Source: Arenibacter algicola (GTDB lineage: Bacteria > Bacteroidota > Bacteroidia > Flavobacteriales > Flavobacteriaceae). From it: a stretch of 64,000 nt of DNA. The stretch covers positions 92,179 to 156,178 of the forward strand of contig NZ_JAHKPO010000027.1 in NCBI RefSeq assembly GCF_018860365.1. Direction: 5' to 3'. Under the pieces are notes generated by a model that saw only the letters and a list, made by a program, of their open reading frames with translations, was not told the origin of the DNA and made no database searches. Position numbers and translations under genes: made by a program. Of the stretch, positions 18,915 through 27,817 are shown piece after piece (within the stretch, counting starts at the first letter, position 1; each line of letters starts with the position of its first letter).

Positions 18915-19799
18915 ATGAAGCGCTTTATTTTTTTAACGGTTTGCATCCTATGCAATATGGGTGTTTATGCACAAACCACATTGCAATATCACTTAAAAAA
19001 GGGAGATGTTTTTAAGATCAAGCAGGATGCCGAGCAGATTATAACCCAGGAATTGGATGGTGCAACCCATGAAATAACGAACCACATAGATGGTATATTG
19101 GAATTTAAAGTGCTGGGGGAGCTGAATAATGGCTATGAGGTAGCATTGACATTTAAGGATTTAAATTTAAAAATGACCTCTAGTATCCAAGGGGAATTAA
19201 TGAATGTCAAGGCCAAAGAGGTTAATGATGAGGATATGCAATCCAAAGTATTCAATACCATATTGAACAACCCGGTGAAAATGGTTTTAGCAAAGACCGG
19301 AAATATATTGAAGGTTCAAGGTGGTGATAGTCTGGTTTCCAAAATGGCAAGGGCTTCTGGTCTTGAGGACGAATTCTCGATCAATATGATGAAAAAATCT
19401 TTGGAAAATGAGTTTGGATCTGAGGCTTTGTCCAATAGTTACAAGCAAATGACCTTTATTTACCCCGACAAGAAAGTCAATATAAACGATAAATGGGAGA
19501 ATGTCTACAATGGCAAATTAAAGACAACCAATGTGTGGACCCTTAAGAGTATCGTTGACAACAAGGTCAAGATTAGCGGCAAAGCTGCGGTGTTGATGGA
19601 CGTAACGGATGCCAATACCATTATGAAACTTAGCGGTACACAAACCACAACCTTAACAGCAGATTCTAATACCGGTTTTATTATGCATATGCTGGTAGAG
19701 GGTACATCTACTGGGATATCCACAATGACACAAATGGGCGGACAAGAAATACCGACCACTATTAAATCTAAAATAACGTACCAATTAATTAATAAGTAA
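18915..19799 (+). CDS. Exported protein of unknown function, DUF6263-like
   Basis: 294 residues with a signal peptide (MKRFIFLTVCILCNMGVYA, cleaved before Q). The mature protein starts LQYHLKKGDVFKIKQDAEQIITQEL and is rich in alternating beta-type segments, with repeated threonine- and asparagine-rich strands such as LKLSGTQTTTLTADSNTG. The opening and overall layout resemble DUF6263 proteins of Bacteroidota, which are predicted envelope beta proteins without known function. One base separates its stop from the next start, so the two form an operon. The DUF name is from memory of the family pattern and should be checked. Confidence 0.7.
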   Translation: MKRFIFLTVCILCNMGVYAQTTLQYHLKKGDVFKIKQDAEQIITQELDGATHEITNHIDGILEFKVLGELNNGYEVALTFKDLNLKMTSSIQGELMNVKAKEVNDEDMQSKVFNTILNNPVKMVLAKTGNILKVQGGDSLVSKMARASGLEDEFSINMMKKSLENEFGSEALSNSYKQMTFIYPDKKVNINDKWENVYNGKLKTTNVWTLKSIVDNKVKISGKAAVLMDVTDANTIMKLSGTQTTTLTADSNTGFIMHMLVEGTSTGISTMTQMGGQEIPTTIKSKITYQLINK

Positions 19800-19800
19800 T

Positions 19801-20316
19801 ATGTTCAATAAAAATTTAAAACTAGTTATAGCTGCACTAATAATAGTTTATGCAGTATACCAATTTGTAGAAGGTAATATTGGTAATGGGATTTCTTTGC
19901 TTCTCCTTTCTTCTATTTTTATATTTCTATATTATAGGAATGAAATAATTTTATTGGCATTCCTAAGAATGCGGAAGCAGGATTTGGCAGGCACAAAAAA
20001 ATGGCTCGATAAAATTAAAAATCCTGATGCCGCCCTTACCAAAAAGCAAAATGGTTATTATAATTACCTAAATGGTATTATTTTCTCCCAGACCAACCTT
20101 ACCCAGGCCGAAAAATACTTTAAAAAAGCATTAAAATTTGGACTAAACATGGATTATGATGTGGCAATGGCCAAATTGAGCCTGGCTGGTATTGCCATGC
20201 AAAAACGTAGAAAAAGGGAGGCTACTACCCTATTGAATGAAGCTAAGAAACTGGACAAACAAAATATGCTTGCCGAACAGATCAAGATGATGCAGCAGCA
20301 ATTGAAAAAAATCTAG
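19801..20316 (+). CDS. Small membrane protein with TPR-like cytoplasmic tail
   Basis: 171 residues. Two hydrophobic helices lie at about 8-24 (LVIAALIIVYAVYQFV) and 31-47, followed by a basic loop and a helical region from ~75 with a TPR-like repeat, YNYLNGIIFSQTNLTQAEKYFKKALKFG, and a second pair through EATTLLNEAKKL. Such proteins are usually scaffold-like, and I cannot name a function. Its start lies directly behind the DUF6263-like gene stop, so co-transcription with that envelope protein is near certain. It converges on cardiolipin synthase with no obvious terminator between. Confidence 0.75.
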   Translation: MFNKNLKLVIAALIIVYAVYQFVEGNIGNGISLLLLSSIFIFLYYRNEIILLAFLRMRKQDLAGTKKWLDKIKNPDAALTKKQNGYYNYLNGIIFSQTNLTQAEKYFKKALKFGLNMDYDVAMAKLSLAGIAMQKRRKREATTLLNEAKKLDKQNMLAEQIKMMQQQLKKI

Positions 20317-20364
20317 TTTCAGTGGGGTTAAACGGTTTTGGTGTCCTACCCATACTAATGATAT

Positions 20365-21828
20365 CTAAAGCAAGGGGGCAAAAAGTCGGCTAAAGGATTC
20401 CTTTAGTCGTCTAATTATATTTCTGTTCTGCCAACGTTCCAAGGTAACTTCGTCACAGTCCTCAAGGTCTAAATGGAATTGCTTTCGCATTTGTTGATTG
20501 ATGTCCTTGTTATATAACAAGGCGTTTATTTCAAAATTCATGGAGAAACTTCGGTAATCCATATTGGCTGTACCAATACTGGAGAACATATCATCTATAA
20601 CTAAGGTCTTGGCATGTATGAACCCTTTTTTATAGCGATGTATGGAGATGCCGGAAAATAAACATTCCTCAATATAGGAATCAGTGGCATATTGAGCCAC
20701 CACTGAATCCGATTCGTACGGCACTATAATTTTTACTTCTACCCCACTTCTTGCTGCTGTGGTCAGAGCCGTTAGTATTGCTGAATTGGGCATAAAATAA
20801 GGCGTTGTGATCAATATACTTTCATGTGCCGAATTAATGGCGCAAAACATGGCTTCCATTATATTGGCCCAATCACTGTCAGGACCGCTTGCCGCAACTT
20901 GTACTGCTACAGGTTTTTGTGGAGCGGACTTTTGTTTCGGGAGTAGAATTTTCTCGATTTCCATCGCATCCTTGGCAGCAAAATTCCAACTTAAAACAAA
21001 AGAGGATTGAAGGGCACCTACTGCTCCTCCCCTAATGCGTAAATGAGTATCTCTCCAGTATCTTTCGTTATTAAAGGAGTTGTCGTATTTCTGATCTAAA
21101 TTAATGCCACCAACGTATCCGATATTACCGTCAATGACCACTATCTTTCTATGGTCCCTATAATTCAGTTTGCTGGTAGAGTTGGAGAACAACACAGGCA
21201 TAAACGCAAAATGCTTCACGCCGCTGTCTGAAAGTTTCTTTTTGTAGGCATTGGAAATATTGCTTCCTACGTCATCATAAATAAGTCTAACACTTATTCC
21301 TTCCTGGGCCTTTTTACATAGAAGTTCAATAATCTCACTTCCCAATCCTTTGTCGAACAACACAAAGTACTCCAGGTGTATGTGGTGTTTGGCATTTTCT
21401 AGATCCTCCCTCAGATATTTAAACTTTTCCTCTCCATTTATCAGGATATCAACCTCGTTATCAAAGGTGAGCACGGCCCTTTCGTTATTCCGCATTAATC
21501 GGTATATCTTAAAAATACCTTCTCCAAGAAATTCCTTTAAATCCTCTCTTTCCGAATTATTGAGGCTGAAGCTGCTGCGCCATTTTTTTAGTCGGTCATT
21601 ATCCTCGACATATTTTTTTTCGAAAATCTTGTCCTTTCTATAATCTTGACCAAAAAAATAATAGACCAGCAGCCCAATAAAGGGTAATGTTGCCAAAACA
21701 AATATATAAGACAAGGTCTTAACCGGATTCCTATTTTTAAGAACGATTAAGACCGAAAAAATGATAACCAACAAATAATTAATCCCTAAAAGAAATGGCC
21801 AAATGTTATCCTTTAGGAAAGAGACCAT
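20365..21828 (-). CDS. cls: Cardiolipin synthase
   Basis: 487 residues, full length for the ClsA-type bacterial enzyme, which joins two phosphatidylglycerols into cardiolipin at the inner membrane. Two N-terminal membrane helices (about 10-29 and 38-59) precede two phospholipase-D HKD motifs: YRDHRKIVVIDGNIGYVGG (~220) and FIHAKTLVIDDMFSSIGTAN (~400). Both histidine-lysine-aspartate sets are intact. The start overlaps the upstream lytic transglycosylase stop by one base (TAATG), so both are made from one mRNA. Coupling links membrane phospholipid and cell-wall turnover. Confidence 0.94.
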   Translation of the reverse strand: MVSFLKDNIWPFLLGINYLLVIIFSVLIVLKNRNPVKTLSYIFVLATLPFIGLLVYYFFGQDYRKDKIFEKKYVEDNDRLKKWRSSFSLNNSEREDLKEFLGEGIFKIYRLMRNNERAVLTFDNEVDILINGEEKFKYLREDLENAKHHIHLEYFVLFDKGLGSEIIELLCKKAQEGISVRLIYDDVGSNISNAYKKKLSDSGVKHFAFMPVLFSNSTSKLNYRDHRKIVVIDGNIGYVGGINLDQKYDNSFNNERYWRDTHLRIRGGAVGALQSSFVLSWNFAAKDAMEIEKILLPKQKSAPQKPVAVQVAASGPDSDWANIMEAMFCAINSAHESILITTPYFMPNSAILTALTTAARSGVEVKIIVPYESDSVVAQYATDSYIEECLFSGISIHRYKKGFIHAKTLVIDDMFSSIGTANMDYRSFSMNFEINALLYNKDINQQMRKQFHLDLEDCDEVTLERWQNRNIIRRLKESFSRLFAPLL

Positions 21829-22784
21829 TATTTGGAAATCTTGTAGTATCCTTTATTTGGGATTTCTATAGTATATTTCTTCCTGGAAGAATTATTTAAA
21901 TGTGGCTCCCTCAACCAAGGGTTATGTCGCTTTAAAATTTTGTAGTTGATCTCGTAAAGGTTTGCAAAATCGGCAAAATTGCTCACAGGTTCATTAATTT
22001 CAACATTAAAAGTTGGAACTGCCGTATACATATCCTCTTTTTCAAGATGAAAACCGTATTTCTCTGGATTGGATAGTATTTCCTTAATGGCCAATATTCT
22101 AAACACGTAGCGACCTGTTTCTTCGCCCAACAGAAGATCATAGTAGCCGTCCGCTTTCTGTATACCCATATATTTTTGGATTCCTCCTGCCCCGGCGTTG
22201 TATGCTGCCGCAGCCAAGGTCCAGCTGCCAAATTTCTCCTTCGACCTTTTCAGGTATTTACAGGCTACTTCAGTCGATTTTTCAACGTGGTACCTTTCGT
22301 CTACATTGCTGTTAATTTCCAGGCCGTATTCTCTTCCTGTGGCACTCATTATCTGCCAAAAGCCTGTGGCCCCTGCAGGAGAAACCACGTTTTGAAGCCC
22401 GCTTTCTGCCAATGCCAAGTATTTAAAGTCGTCCGGAATTCCATTTTTTGCCAAGATAGGCTCAATTATAGGGAAGAATTTATTGGCTCTTTTCATAAGC
22501 AAAAGGGCATTTGACTGCCAATAGGTATTCACCAAAAACTCGCGATCAACACGTTCCATAATCTCTGGATCATCAAAAGGCACCGCTTCACCTGCGAAAT
22601 TCAAATCTTCAGGAATCTCAATGGCTGTTATACGATAGCCCACTTCCTCCCCATCATTTGTTTTGGGCTCCGACTTCTCGACCAGCATGGCAGTTTCCTT
22701 GTACTGATTTTGTACAGCAAAAATTAAGGTGCTTCCTACGAAAAAAACTCCCAAAATCATTAAAATATTCTTTATAACCTTCAT
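21828..22784 (-). CDS. Lytic transglycosylase, SLT/GH23 family
   Basis: 318 residues. A hydrophobic N-terminus (MKVIKNILMILGVFFVGSTLIFA) serves as signal or membrane anchor. The catalytic domain is GH23: the catalytic glutamate lies in ALAESGLQNVVSPAGATGFWQIM (~130), followed by the AYNAGAGGIQ block near 198. The C-terminal part, NFADFANLYEINYKILKRHNPWLRE through IEIP, resembles a LysM-like unit. Such enzymes cleave the MurNAc-GlcNAc bond of peptidoglycan with formation of the anhydro product; the nearest named relative is MltD. It is the first gene of a two-gene unit with cls. Confidence 0.9.
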   Translation of the reverse strand: MKVIKNILMILGVFFVGSTLIFAVQNQYKETAMLVEKSEPKTNDGEEVGYRITAIEIPEDLNFAGEAVPFDDPEIMERVDREFLVNTYWQSNALLLMKRANKFFPIIEPILAKNGIPDDFKYLALAESGLQNVVSPAGATGFWQIMSATGREYGLEINSNVDERYHVEKSTEVACKYLKRSKEKFGSWTLAAAAYNAGAGGIQKYMGIQKADGYYDLLLGEETGRYVFRILAIKEILSNPEKYGFHLEKEDMYTAVPTFNVEINEPVSNFADFANLYEINYKILKRHNPWLREPHLNNSSRKKYTIEIPNKGYYKISK

Positions 22785-22887
22785 CTGTTCAATTGTTTTA
22801 AATTTCTAAATTTTCTTAAGTGCCTTACTACATTGGATTGGCAGATTTCCTACCTGGGTAGCTCATGCCATGTACCTATTTCTACTT

Positions 22888-22919
22888 CAAAGATATTAAA
22901 TAGAACTGCCTTATTGCAA
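22888..22919 (-). promoter_or_regulatory. Putative promoter of the lytic transglycosylase-cls operon
   Basis: On the minus strand TTG (22919-22917), 21 bases, TATCTTTG (22895-22888), matching TTG-N17-23-TAnnTTTG. It overlaps the end of the upstream hydrolase gene and gives a leader of about 100 bases. Confidence 0.45.
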
Positions 22920-23588
22920 AATAATTGTAGGTAAGTGTTCATTAAACCATTTTGACCGGTGAATAATCATCGTATGGGTCCCATTTTTGACTGTAATGCA
23001 ATTTTTTATATATCCTATGGGAAAGACAGGGTCATTTTCACCATGAATATGAATTATATCTTCCATGTAATGGGTTTGTTTCCAATTTACTATAGCATCT
23101 ATGGACCAATCCAGATAATATTTGTCACGGATGGACAAATACTGCTCATAAAGTGCTAGACGTTTGGGGACAGTTTCGCCAAAGGCATATTTTGCCAATA
23201 ATTCCATATTGTTTACTAACCCGGTAGGCAATAGCTTATGTACTTTGGTATACTTGGCAAAAATCATTCTTTTGGGCAATTCCGAATTACTTTTGACGCT
23301 CGAAATAATAATGACCTTTCCTACTTTAATGTGTTTTGCCATCTCCTGGACCAGAATACCACCGAAGGAAACCCCGATCAGGACTGCATCCTCATGTTTA
23401 ATGAGACTGGACATTTTTAAGGCATAATCCTCCAGGCTAATATTCTTATCGGGAACTGACCAATCCAGGAAATGTTTTTCGAAAGTTTCCGATGGTAAGT
23501 TTATGTTGTCAAAAATGGAGGGGTTGGCTGCCATGCCGGGCATGAAATAAACATGTTTTTTATTTTGGACCGTTTGGTTTTCTAGCAT
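22911..23588 (-). CDS. Alpha/beta hydrolase
   Basis: 225 residues, cytoplasmic, without signal peptide. The nucleophile elbow is GVSFGG (~73), the acid lies in HGENDPVFP (~190) and the histidine in NGTHTMI (~206), giving a complete triad. An HGxx-type oxyanion segment is replaced by FMPGMAANPSIF at residues 15-26, a form common in short hydrolases of flavobacteria. The substrate is unknown; similar proteins act on carboxylic esters or thioesters. It lies upstream of the lytic transglycosylase on the same strand, but that gene appears to have its own promoter. Confidence 0.8.
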   Translation of the reverse strand: MLENQTVQNKKHVYFMPGMAANPSIFDNINLPSETFEKHFLDWSVPDKNISLEDYALKMSSLIKHEDAVLIGVSFGGILVQEMAKHIKVGKVIIISSVKSNSELPKRMIFAKYTKVHKLLPTGLVNNMELLAKYAFGETVPKRLALYEQYLSIRDKYYLDWSIDAIVNWKQTHYMEDIIHIHGENDPVFPIGYIKNCITVKNGTHTMIIHRSKWFNEHLPTIILQ

Positions 23589-23744
23589 ACTATTTTAATA
23601 GGATAATAACTATTTTTTCACTAACTTTGTTTTCTTGGCTTTTTCGTCCCTGCTTATGTGCTTATTTAGTTTATGAGCCTAGATTGTAATTTGAGAACGT
23701 TATGATCATAATTCAAAATTAGTCATTATTTAAAATCAAACTAT

Positions 23745-24038
23745 ATGAATGAAGTAGAAATTAAGGACAATGGCTTCTTGAGACAATTTGAAGCCAGGGT
23801 TGACGGCCACTTGGCTAAAATTGAGTATTCTTCCCAAGAGCGTAAAGTTTTTTTAACAAAACTTGTAATTCCTGAGGAAATAACAAAGGAAGGTTTTAAA
23901 GAAGAGTTCATTAAAAGTGTCTTGAGCCATATCCAAGAACAAAATTTAAGAGTGGTGCCTACTAGCCCTCAAATTGCTGGTTTCTTGAGAAAGAATCGAC
24001 AATACAAAGAAATGCTTCCCGTAGGAATTAGAATATAA
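23745..24038 (+). CDS. Small GNAT-like N-acetyltransferase domain protein
   Basis: 97 residues, the size of the short GNAT_CG (PF14542) family rather than full GNAT enzymes. Visible blocks are GHLAKIEYSSQERKVFLTKLVIPEEI and EEFIKSVLSHIQEQNLRVVPTSPQIAGFLRKN, where the usual second half of the acetyl-CoA fold ends early. Related YjdJ/YidJ-type proteins bind acetyl-CoA but lack a known substrate. A TAACTTTG -7-like box lies at 23622-23629, ~115 bp upstream. The gene stands alone and ends at a strong terminator shared with mtaB. Confidence 0.85.
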   Translation: MNEVEIKDNGFLRQFEARVDGHLAKIEYSSQERKVFLTKLVIPEEITKEGFKEEFIKSVLSHIQEQNLRVVPTSPQIAGFLRKNRQYKEMLPVGIRI

Positions 24039-24042
24039 CGAT

Positions 24043-24076
24043 AAAAAAACCTCTCATAATCGAGAGGTTTTTTTTT
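24043..24076. terminator. Bidirectional rho-independent terminator
   Basis: Stem AACCTCTC (24048-24055) with GAGAGGTT (24062-24069), six-base loop, flanked by an A-run on the left and nine T on the right. It separates the convergent GNAT and mtaB genes. Confidence 0.93.
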
Positions 24077-24128
24077 GTTTTAGTGTTTGATTCCTACTGA
24101 AAATAGTTGACCATATCAATGGAGGTAA

Positions 24129-25469
24129 TTAATTGTAGGACTGGGCAGATACCATACTGCCAACTTCTACACCTCTTACCATACCATCATCATCAATTTC
24201 CGTAAGTTTTATTTCGTGCAAGGTATTCACCAAGCTTGGATTCCATGGTGTTTTTATTTTTACGTAATTCTCGGTAAATCCGTGGATATAGCCCTCCTTG
24301 TTTTCGGCTTCGTATAATACCGTTCTAGTAGCGCCCAACTGTCCTTCATAAAAAGCCCTTCTTTTTTTAACAGAGAGCCCCCTCAGCATTTTACTTCTCT
24401 TATTCCTTACTTTTTTGGGAACTACTCCGGTTAATTCCGTTGCCTTGGTGTTGTCCCTTTCAGAATATGTAAATACATGCAGATAGGAAATATCCAGTTC
24501 ATTAAGGAAATTATAGGTTTCCAAAAAATGTTCTTCGGTTTCCCCAGGAAATCCAACAATGACATCGACTCCAATACAGGCGTCTGGCATAACTTCCCTA
24601 ATTTTTTTAACCCGATCCACATACAAGTTGGTGAGGTATCTTCTGCTCATCAATTTTAAAATGGCATCACTACCGCTCTGAAGCGGAATATGGAAATGGG
24701 GAACAAAGGAATTGCTTTGCGCCACAAAATCTATAGTTTCATTTTTTAATAAATTGGGTTCAATGGAAGAAATTCGTAAGCGATGTATGCCTTCTACCTT
24801 ATCCAACGCTTTTACCAAATCTAAAAAAGTATGCTCATGTTTTTTATTGCCAAACTCTCCTTTTCCATAATCGCCAATATTGACGCCGGTAAGTACAATT
24901 TCCTTGATGCCCTTTGATGAGATTTCGGCGGCATTGTTTAATACATTCTGAAGGGTATCACTTCTTGAAATCCCCCTGGCCAAAGGAATGGTGCAATAGG
25001 TGCATTTATAATCGCAGCCATCCTGTACCTTTAAAAATGCCCTGGTTCGATCGCCAATGGCATAACTGCCCACATAAAAGTCGGCCTCTTCTATTTCGCA
25101 GGAATGTACCTGGCCAAAATCGTTTTTGGAAAGATCATTGACATAATCTGCTATCTTAAATTTTTCGGTGGCTCCCAAAACCAGATCAACACCGTCTACC
25201 GCTGCCAATTCTTCTGGTTTAAGCTGTGCATAGCAGCCTATGGCTGCAACAAATGCATTTGGATTGCTTTTCTGTGCTTGCTTGACAATCGACTTAAATC
25301 GCTTATCGGCATTTTCCGTAACGGAACAGGTATTGATGACATACATATCCGCATTTTCGGAAAAATCAACACGCTCAAAGCCCTCCTCTACCAAATCCCT
25401 AGCTATGGTTGAAGTTTCTGAGAAATTGAGCTTGCAGCCCAAAGTATAGAAAGCGACCTTTTTCTTCAT
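24129..25469 (-). CDS. mtaB: tRNA (N6-threonylcarbamoyladenosine(37)-C2)-methylthiotransferase MtaB
   Basis: 446 residues from the ATG at 25469; in-frame codons further upstream add a stretch without homology and are not used (a second ATG directly before it adds one Met). It converts t6A37 to ms2t6A37 in ANN-decoding tRNAs. The N-terminal UPF0004 domain has its three cluster cysteines in LGCKLN, INTCSV and IGCYAQL. The radical-SAM cluster is CDYKCTYC, followed by TIPLARG, which with SRSD points to MtaB rather than MiaB or RimO. A TRAM domain closes the protein (LYEAENKEGYIHGFTENYVKIK). Co-directional with the GlmU-like gene. Confidence 0.93.
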   Translation of the reverse strand: MKKKVAFYTLGCKLNFSETSTIARDLVEEGFERVDFSENADMYVINTCSVTENADKRFKSIVKQAQKSNPNAFVAAIGCYAQLKPEELAAVDGVDLVLGATEKFKIADYVNDLSKNDFGQVHSCEIEEADFYVGSYAIGDRTRAFLKVQDGCDYKCTYCTIPLARGISRSDTLQNVLNNAAEISSKGIKEIVLTGVNIGDYGKGEFGNKKHEHTFLDLVKALDKVEGIHRLRISSIEPNLLKNETIDFVAQSNSFVPHFHIPLQSGSDAILKLMSRRYLTNLYVDRVKKIREVMPDACIGVDVIVGFPGETEEHFLETYNFLNELDISYLHVFTYSERDNTKATELTGVVPKKVRNKRSKMLRGLSVKKRRAFYEGQLGATRTVLYEAENKEGYIHGFTENYVKIKTPWNPSLVNTLHEIKLTEIDDDGMVRGVEVGSMVSAQSYN

Positions 25470-25595
25470 CATTGTTCTTCTTTGACCGAATTCATTTCGG
25501 TTTCTTATACATTGATCCAAATCGTTTGCAAATATACCAATAATTGGGAACCCATATGGTATTGCCAAGGGTTTGGTTAATTCATTGCGTTGAAG

Positions 25596-26771
25596 TTAAT
25601 CTTTACGCCACCTCCTGGTTTCTTCGAAAACGTGGTCCAATATCTTGGCGTCCATTTCATTGAATTCCACTCCCCTACGTGCCATCATTACCTTTGCGGC
25701 TTCATAAGCCTTTTGTGGTTGGTATGTAGTGAAACCAGAGGCACCTCCCCAACTAAAACTGGGAACAAAATTTCTAGGGAATCCGGGCACATAAATATTA
25801 CAGTTTACACCTATTACCGTTCCGGTATTGAACATGGTATTTATGGCCGTTTTGCTATGGTCGCCCATCATGAGGCCACAGAACTGAAGTCCGGTCTGTT
25901 CAAATTTCTCCGTATCGTAATTCCATAGGCGAACCTTTGCGTAATTATTCTTTAAATTGGAATTATTGGAATCGGCACCTATGTTGCACCATTCCCCCAG
26001 TACCGAATTGCCAAGATAGCCTTCATGGCCCTTACTGGAATATCCTATAAGCACGGAATTGGAAATTTCGCCACATACTTTGCTATAGGGGCCCACGGTA
26101 GTAGGGCCATAGATTCTGGCACCCATTTTCACCACCGCCTTTTCGCATAGGGCAAAACCACCTCGAATAAGGTTGCCTTCCCATACTTCAGAATTCTTGC
26201 CTAAGTAAATAGGTCCTTCGGAAGCATTTAATATACTGTATTCAACGCTGGCACCTTCCTCCAAGAAAATGTTTTCCGGGTTCACCAAACTATTGGTCTT
26301 GGAGATGGGAGCACTTTTTCTGCCCTTGGTCAACAGGTCAAAATCTGCCTGCATCGCCTCTCCATTTTTTGAAAAGATATCCCAGGTATTTTCAATCCGT
26401 AGTACGGGACCTTCAAATTCAATATGGGTGTAGGTTGAAAAATCAACTTCTTCCTGAGTCTCCTTGGTATAAAAGGCTATAACCTCCTCACCTAAGAACA
26501 CAGCTTCCTTTTCATTTAAATTGGTTACCAGGTCCACCAATTCGGTATTGGGCAAAAAGGAAGCATTTATAAGTACGTTCTCGTCCATTTCCACCATAGG
26601 AAATCTTTCCGAAAGATAATCCTCGGTTATAGTGGTGATAGTATTACCTAGGTGTTTTTCCCACTTTTCCCTGATGGTGAGAATTCCTATCCTAATATCT
26701 GCAACCGGTCTGGTAAAGGTGAACGGCAACAAGGCCCTTCTTACCGTACCGTCAAAAAGAATATAGTTCAT
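25596..26771 (-). CDS. GlmU-like putative sugar nucleotidyltransferase
   Basis: 391 residues. The N-terminal part (MNYILFDGTVRRALLPFTFTRPVADIRIG) is the NTP_transf_4 form seen in Bacteroidota, with the conserved arginine/proline loop TRPVAD. From about residue 175 there is a left-handed beta helix of hexapeptide repeats, with segments like IYLGKNSEVWEGNLIRGG and GARIYGPTTVGPYSKVCGE, then IGADSNNSNLKNNYAKV. The family is commonly described as GlmU-like, and could make or transfer a nucleotide-activated sugar for cell-wall or capsule use. The true GlmU acetyltransferase residues are not clearly preserved. Sits between mtaB and rpmE2. Confidence 0.85.
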   Translation of the reverse strand: MNYILFDGTVRRALLPFTFTRPVADIRIGILTIREKWEKHLGNTITTITEDYLSERFPMVEMDENVLINASFLPNTELVDLVTNLNEKEAVFLGEEVIAFYTKETQEEVDFSTYTHIEFEGPVLRIENTWDIFSKNGEAMQADFDLLTKGRKSAPISKTNSLVNPENIFLEEGASVEYSILNASEGPIYLGKNSEVWEGNLIRGGFALCEKAVVKMGARIYGPTTVGPYSKVCGEISNSVLIGYSSKGHEGYLGNSVLGEWCNIGADSNNSNLKNNYAKVRLWNYDTEKFEQTGLQFCGLMMGDHSKTAINTMFNTGTVIGVNCNIYVPGFPRNFVPSFSWGGASGFTTYQPQKAYEAAKVMMARRGVEFNEMDAKILDHVFEETRRWRKD

Positions 26772-26787
26772 ACAACTAAATTATAAC

Positions 26788-26814
26788 AAAAAAAGTCACG
26801 CAACTGCGTGACTT
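26788..26814 (-). terminator. rho-independent terminator of rpmE2
   Basis: Stem AAGTCACGC (26793-26801) with GCGTGACTT (26806-26814), four-base loop. On the minus strand the stem is followed by seven T. It ends the rpmE2 transcript before the GlmU-like gene. Confidence 0.9.
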
Positions 26815-26838
26815 AATAACTCTTTTGTAAAGAAAATA

Positions 26839-27090
26839 TTATTTTTTGAACTTCTCGTACTTGCTTTTAAATTTATCGATACGTCCTGCAGTATCCAAAA
26901 ATTTGGCCTTACCAGTGTAGAATGGATGTGAAGTTCTTGAAATTTCCAATTTAACCAATGGATATTCAACTCCATCAACATCTAAAGTTTCTTTGGTATC
27001 GGCTGTGGATTTAGTGATAAAAACCTCTTCATTGGACATGTCCTTAAAGGCTACCAATCTATAATTCCCTGGATGTATATCTTTTTTCAT
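26839..27090 (-). CDS. rpmE2: 50S ribosomal protein L31, type B
   Basis: 83 residues beginning [20 protein letters not shown], with [32 protein letters not shown] at the C-terminus. This is the zinc-free type B L31: the four cysteines of type A are absent, and the loop is longer. It is a peripheral protein of the central protuberance. In Bacteroidota it is often the sole L31. It has a perfect promoter (TTG-N19-TAAATTTG) and its own terminator, so it is a single-gene unit. Confidence 0.97.
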   Translation of the reverse strand: MKKDIHPGNYRLVAFKDMSNEEVFITKSTADTKETLDVDGVEYPLVKLEISRTSHPFYTGKAKFLDTAGRIDKFKSKYEKFKK

Positions 27091-27125
27091 TGTAAAAACG
27101 TTTGTTCCTGCTTAATTTCGAGGTG

Positions 27126-27155
27126 CAAATTTAAATATTTTTCTGAAAAGAACAA
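27126..27155 (-). promoter_or_regulatory. Bacteroidota promoter of rpmE2
   Basis: On the minus strand TTG (27155-27153), 19 bases, TAAATTTG (27133-27126), an exact consensus match ~36 bp before the start codon. Confidence 0.8.
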
Positions 27156-27257
27156 CTTAAAACCTCAAAAAAGAAAAATAAAAATTAGCTACCTTTAAAT
27201 GTAACAAATTTAGCTCTGTTACCACTAACCATAAAAACTATAAAATATTTAATCAAC

Positions 27258-27782
27258 ATGGAAGAAACCAAACTAAAAACTGGAAAGTATGCTTTAACCT
27301 ATGGACTTATCCTAGGCGCCATAAGTGTAGCGTTTTTATTGATGTTATATTCGTTGGATATGCATTATCAGGGTGGCCCTATGGTAATGGGTGTTAGCCT
27401 TCTGATAACCATTGCGGTTATCGCTATTGGCATGGTGCAATTTAAAAAGGACAATGGAGGTTTTATGTCCTTTGGGCAAGGATTAAAAGTTGGTGTGGGA
27501 ATTGGTTTGATAGCTGGTATCATTGGGATTATATTCAATCAGATCCTCGCAGGGGTAATTGACCCTGAAATGATGAACAAGGCCATGGAATACCAAAAGG
27601 GCTTGCTTATGGAAAATCCTAAAATGACTCCAGCGCAAATTGATGCCCAAATGGAAATGGCCAAAAAATTCTCAACACCATCAATGCAAATCGTTTTTGG
27701 ATTGGTTTATATAGTAGTGTCAAGTTTTATATTATCACTTATTCCTGCTTTAATTTTAAAAAAGAAAGAAACTATTCAGTAA
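27258..27782 (+). CDS. DUF4199 domain-containing membrane protein
   Basis: 174 residues with four predicted membrane helices (about 13-33, 42-60, 73-94 and 145-167). The motif GKYALTYGLILGAISVAFLL at the N-terminus and the segment KKDNGGFMSFGQGLKVGVGIGLIAGIIG are typical of DUF4199, found across Bacteroidota. Function is unknown. It precedes the GT2 glycosyltransferase by 35 bp and is co-directional with it; this pair is common in flavobacteria, so a role in lipid-linked sugar handling is possible but unproven. Confidence 0.88.
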   Translation: MEETKLKTGKYALTYGLILGAISVAFLLMLYSLDMHYQGGPMVMGVSLLITIAVIAIGMVQFKKDNGGFMSFGQGLKVGVGIGLIAGIIGIIFNQILAGVIDPEMMNKAMEYQKGLLMENPKMTPAQIDAQMEMAKKFSTPSMQIVFGLVYIVVSSFILSLIPALILKKKETIQ

Positions 27783-27817
27783 TTTGTACTTTTGAAAAGA
27801 TTTTCCATAAGTACCGA

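Noticed and set aside
25470-25568. Upstream extension of mtaB
   Set aside because: The 33 extra residues show no homology and precede the standard MKKKVAFYTLGCK opening.
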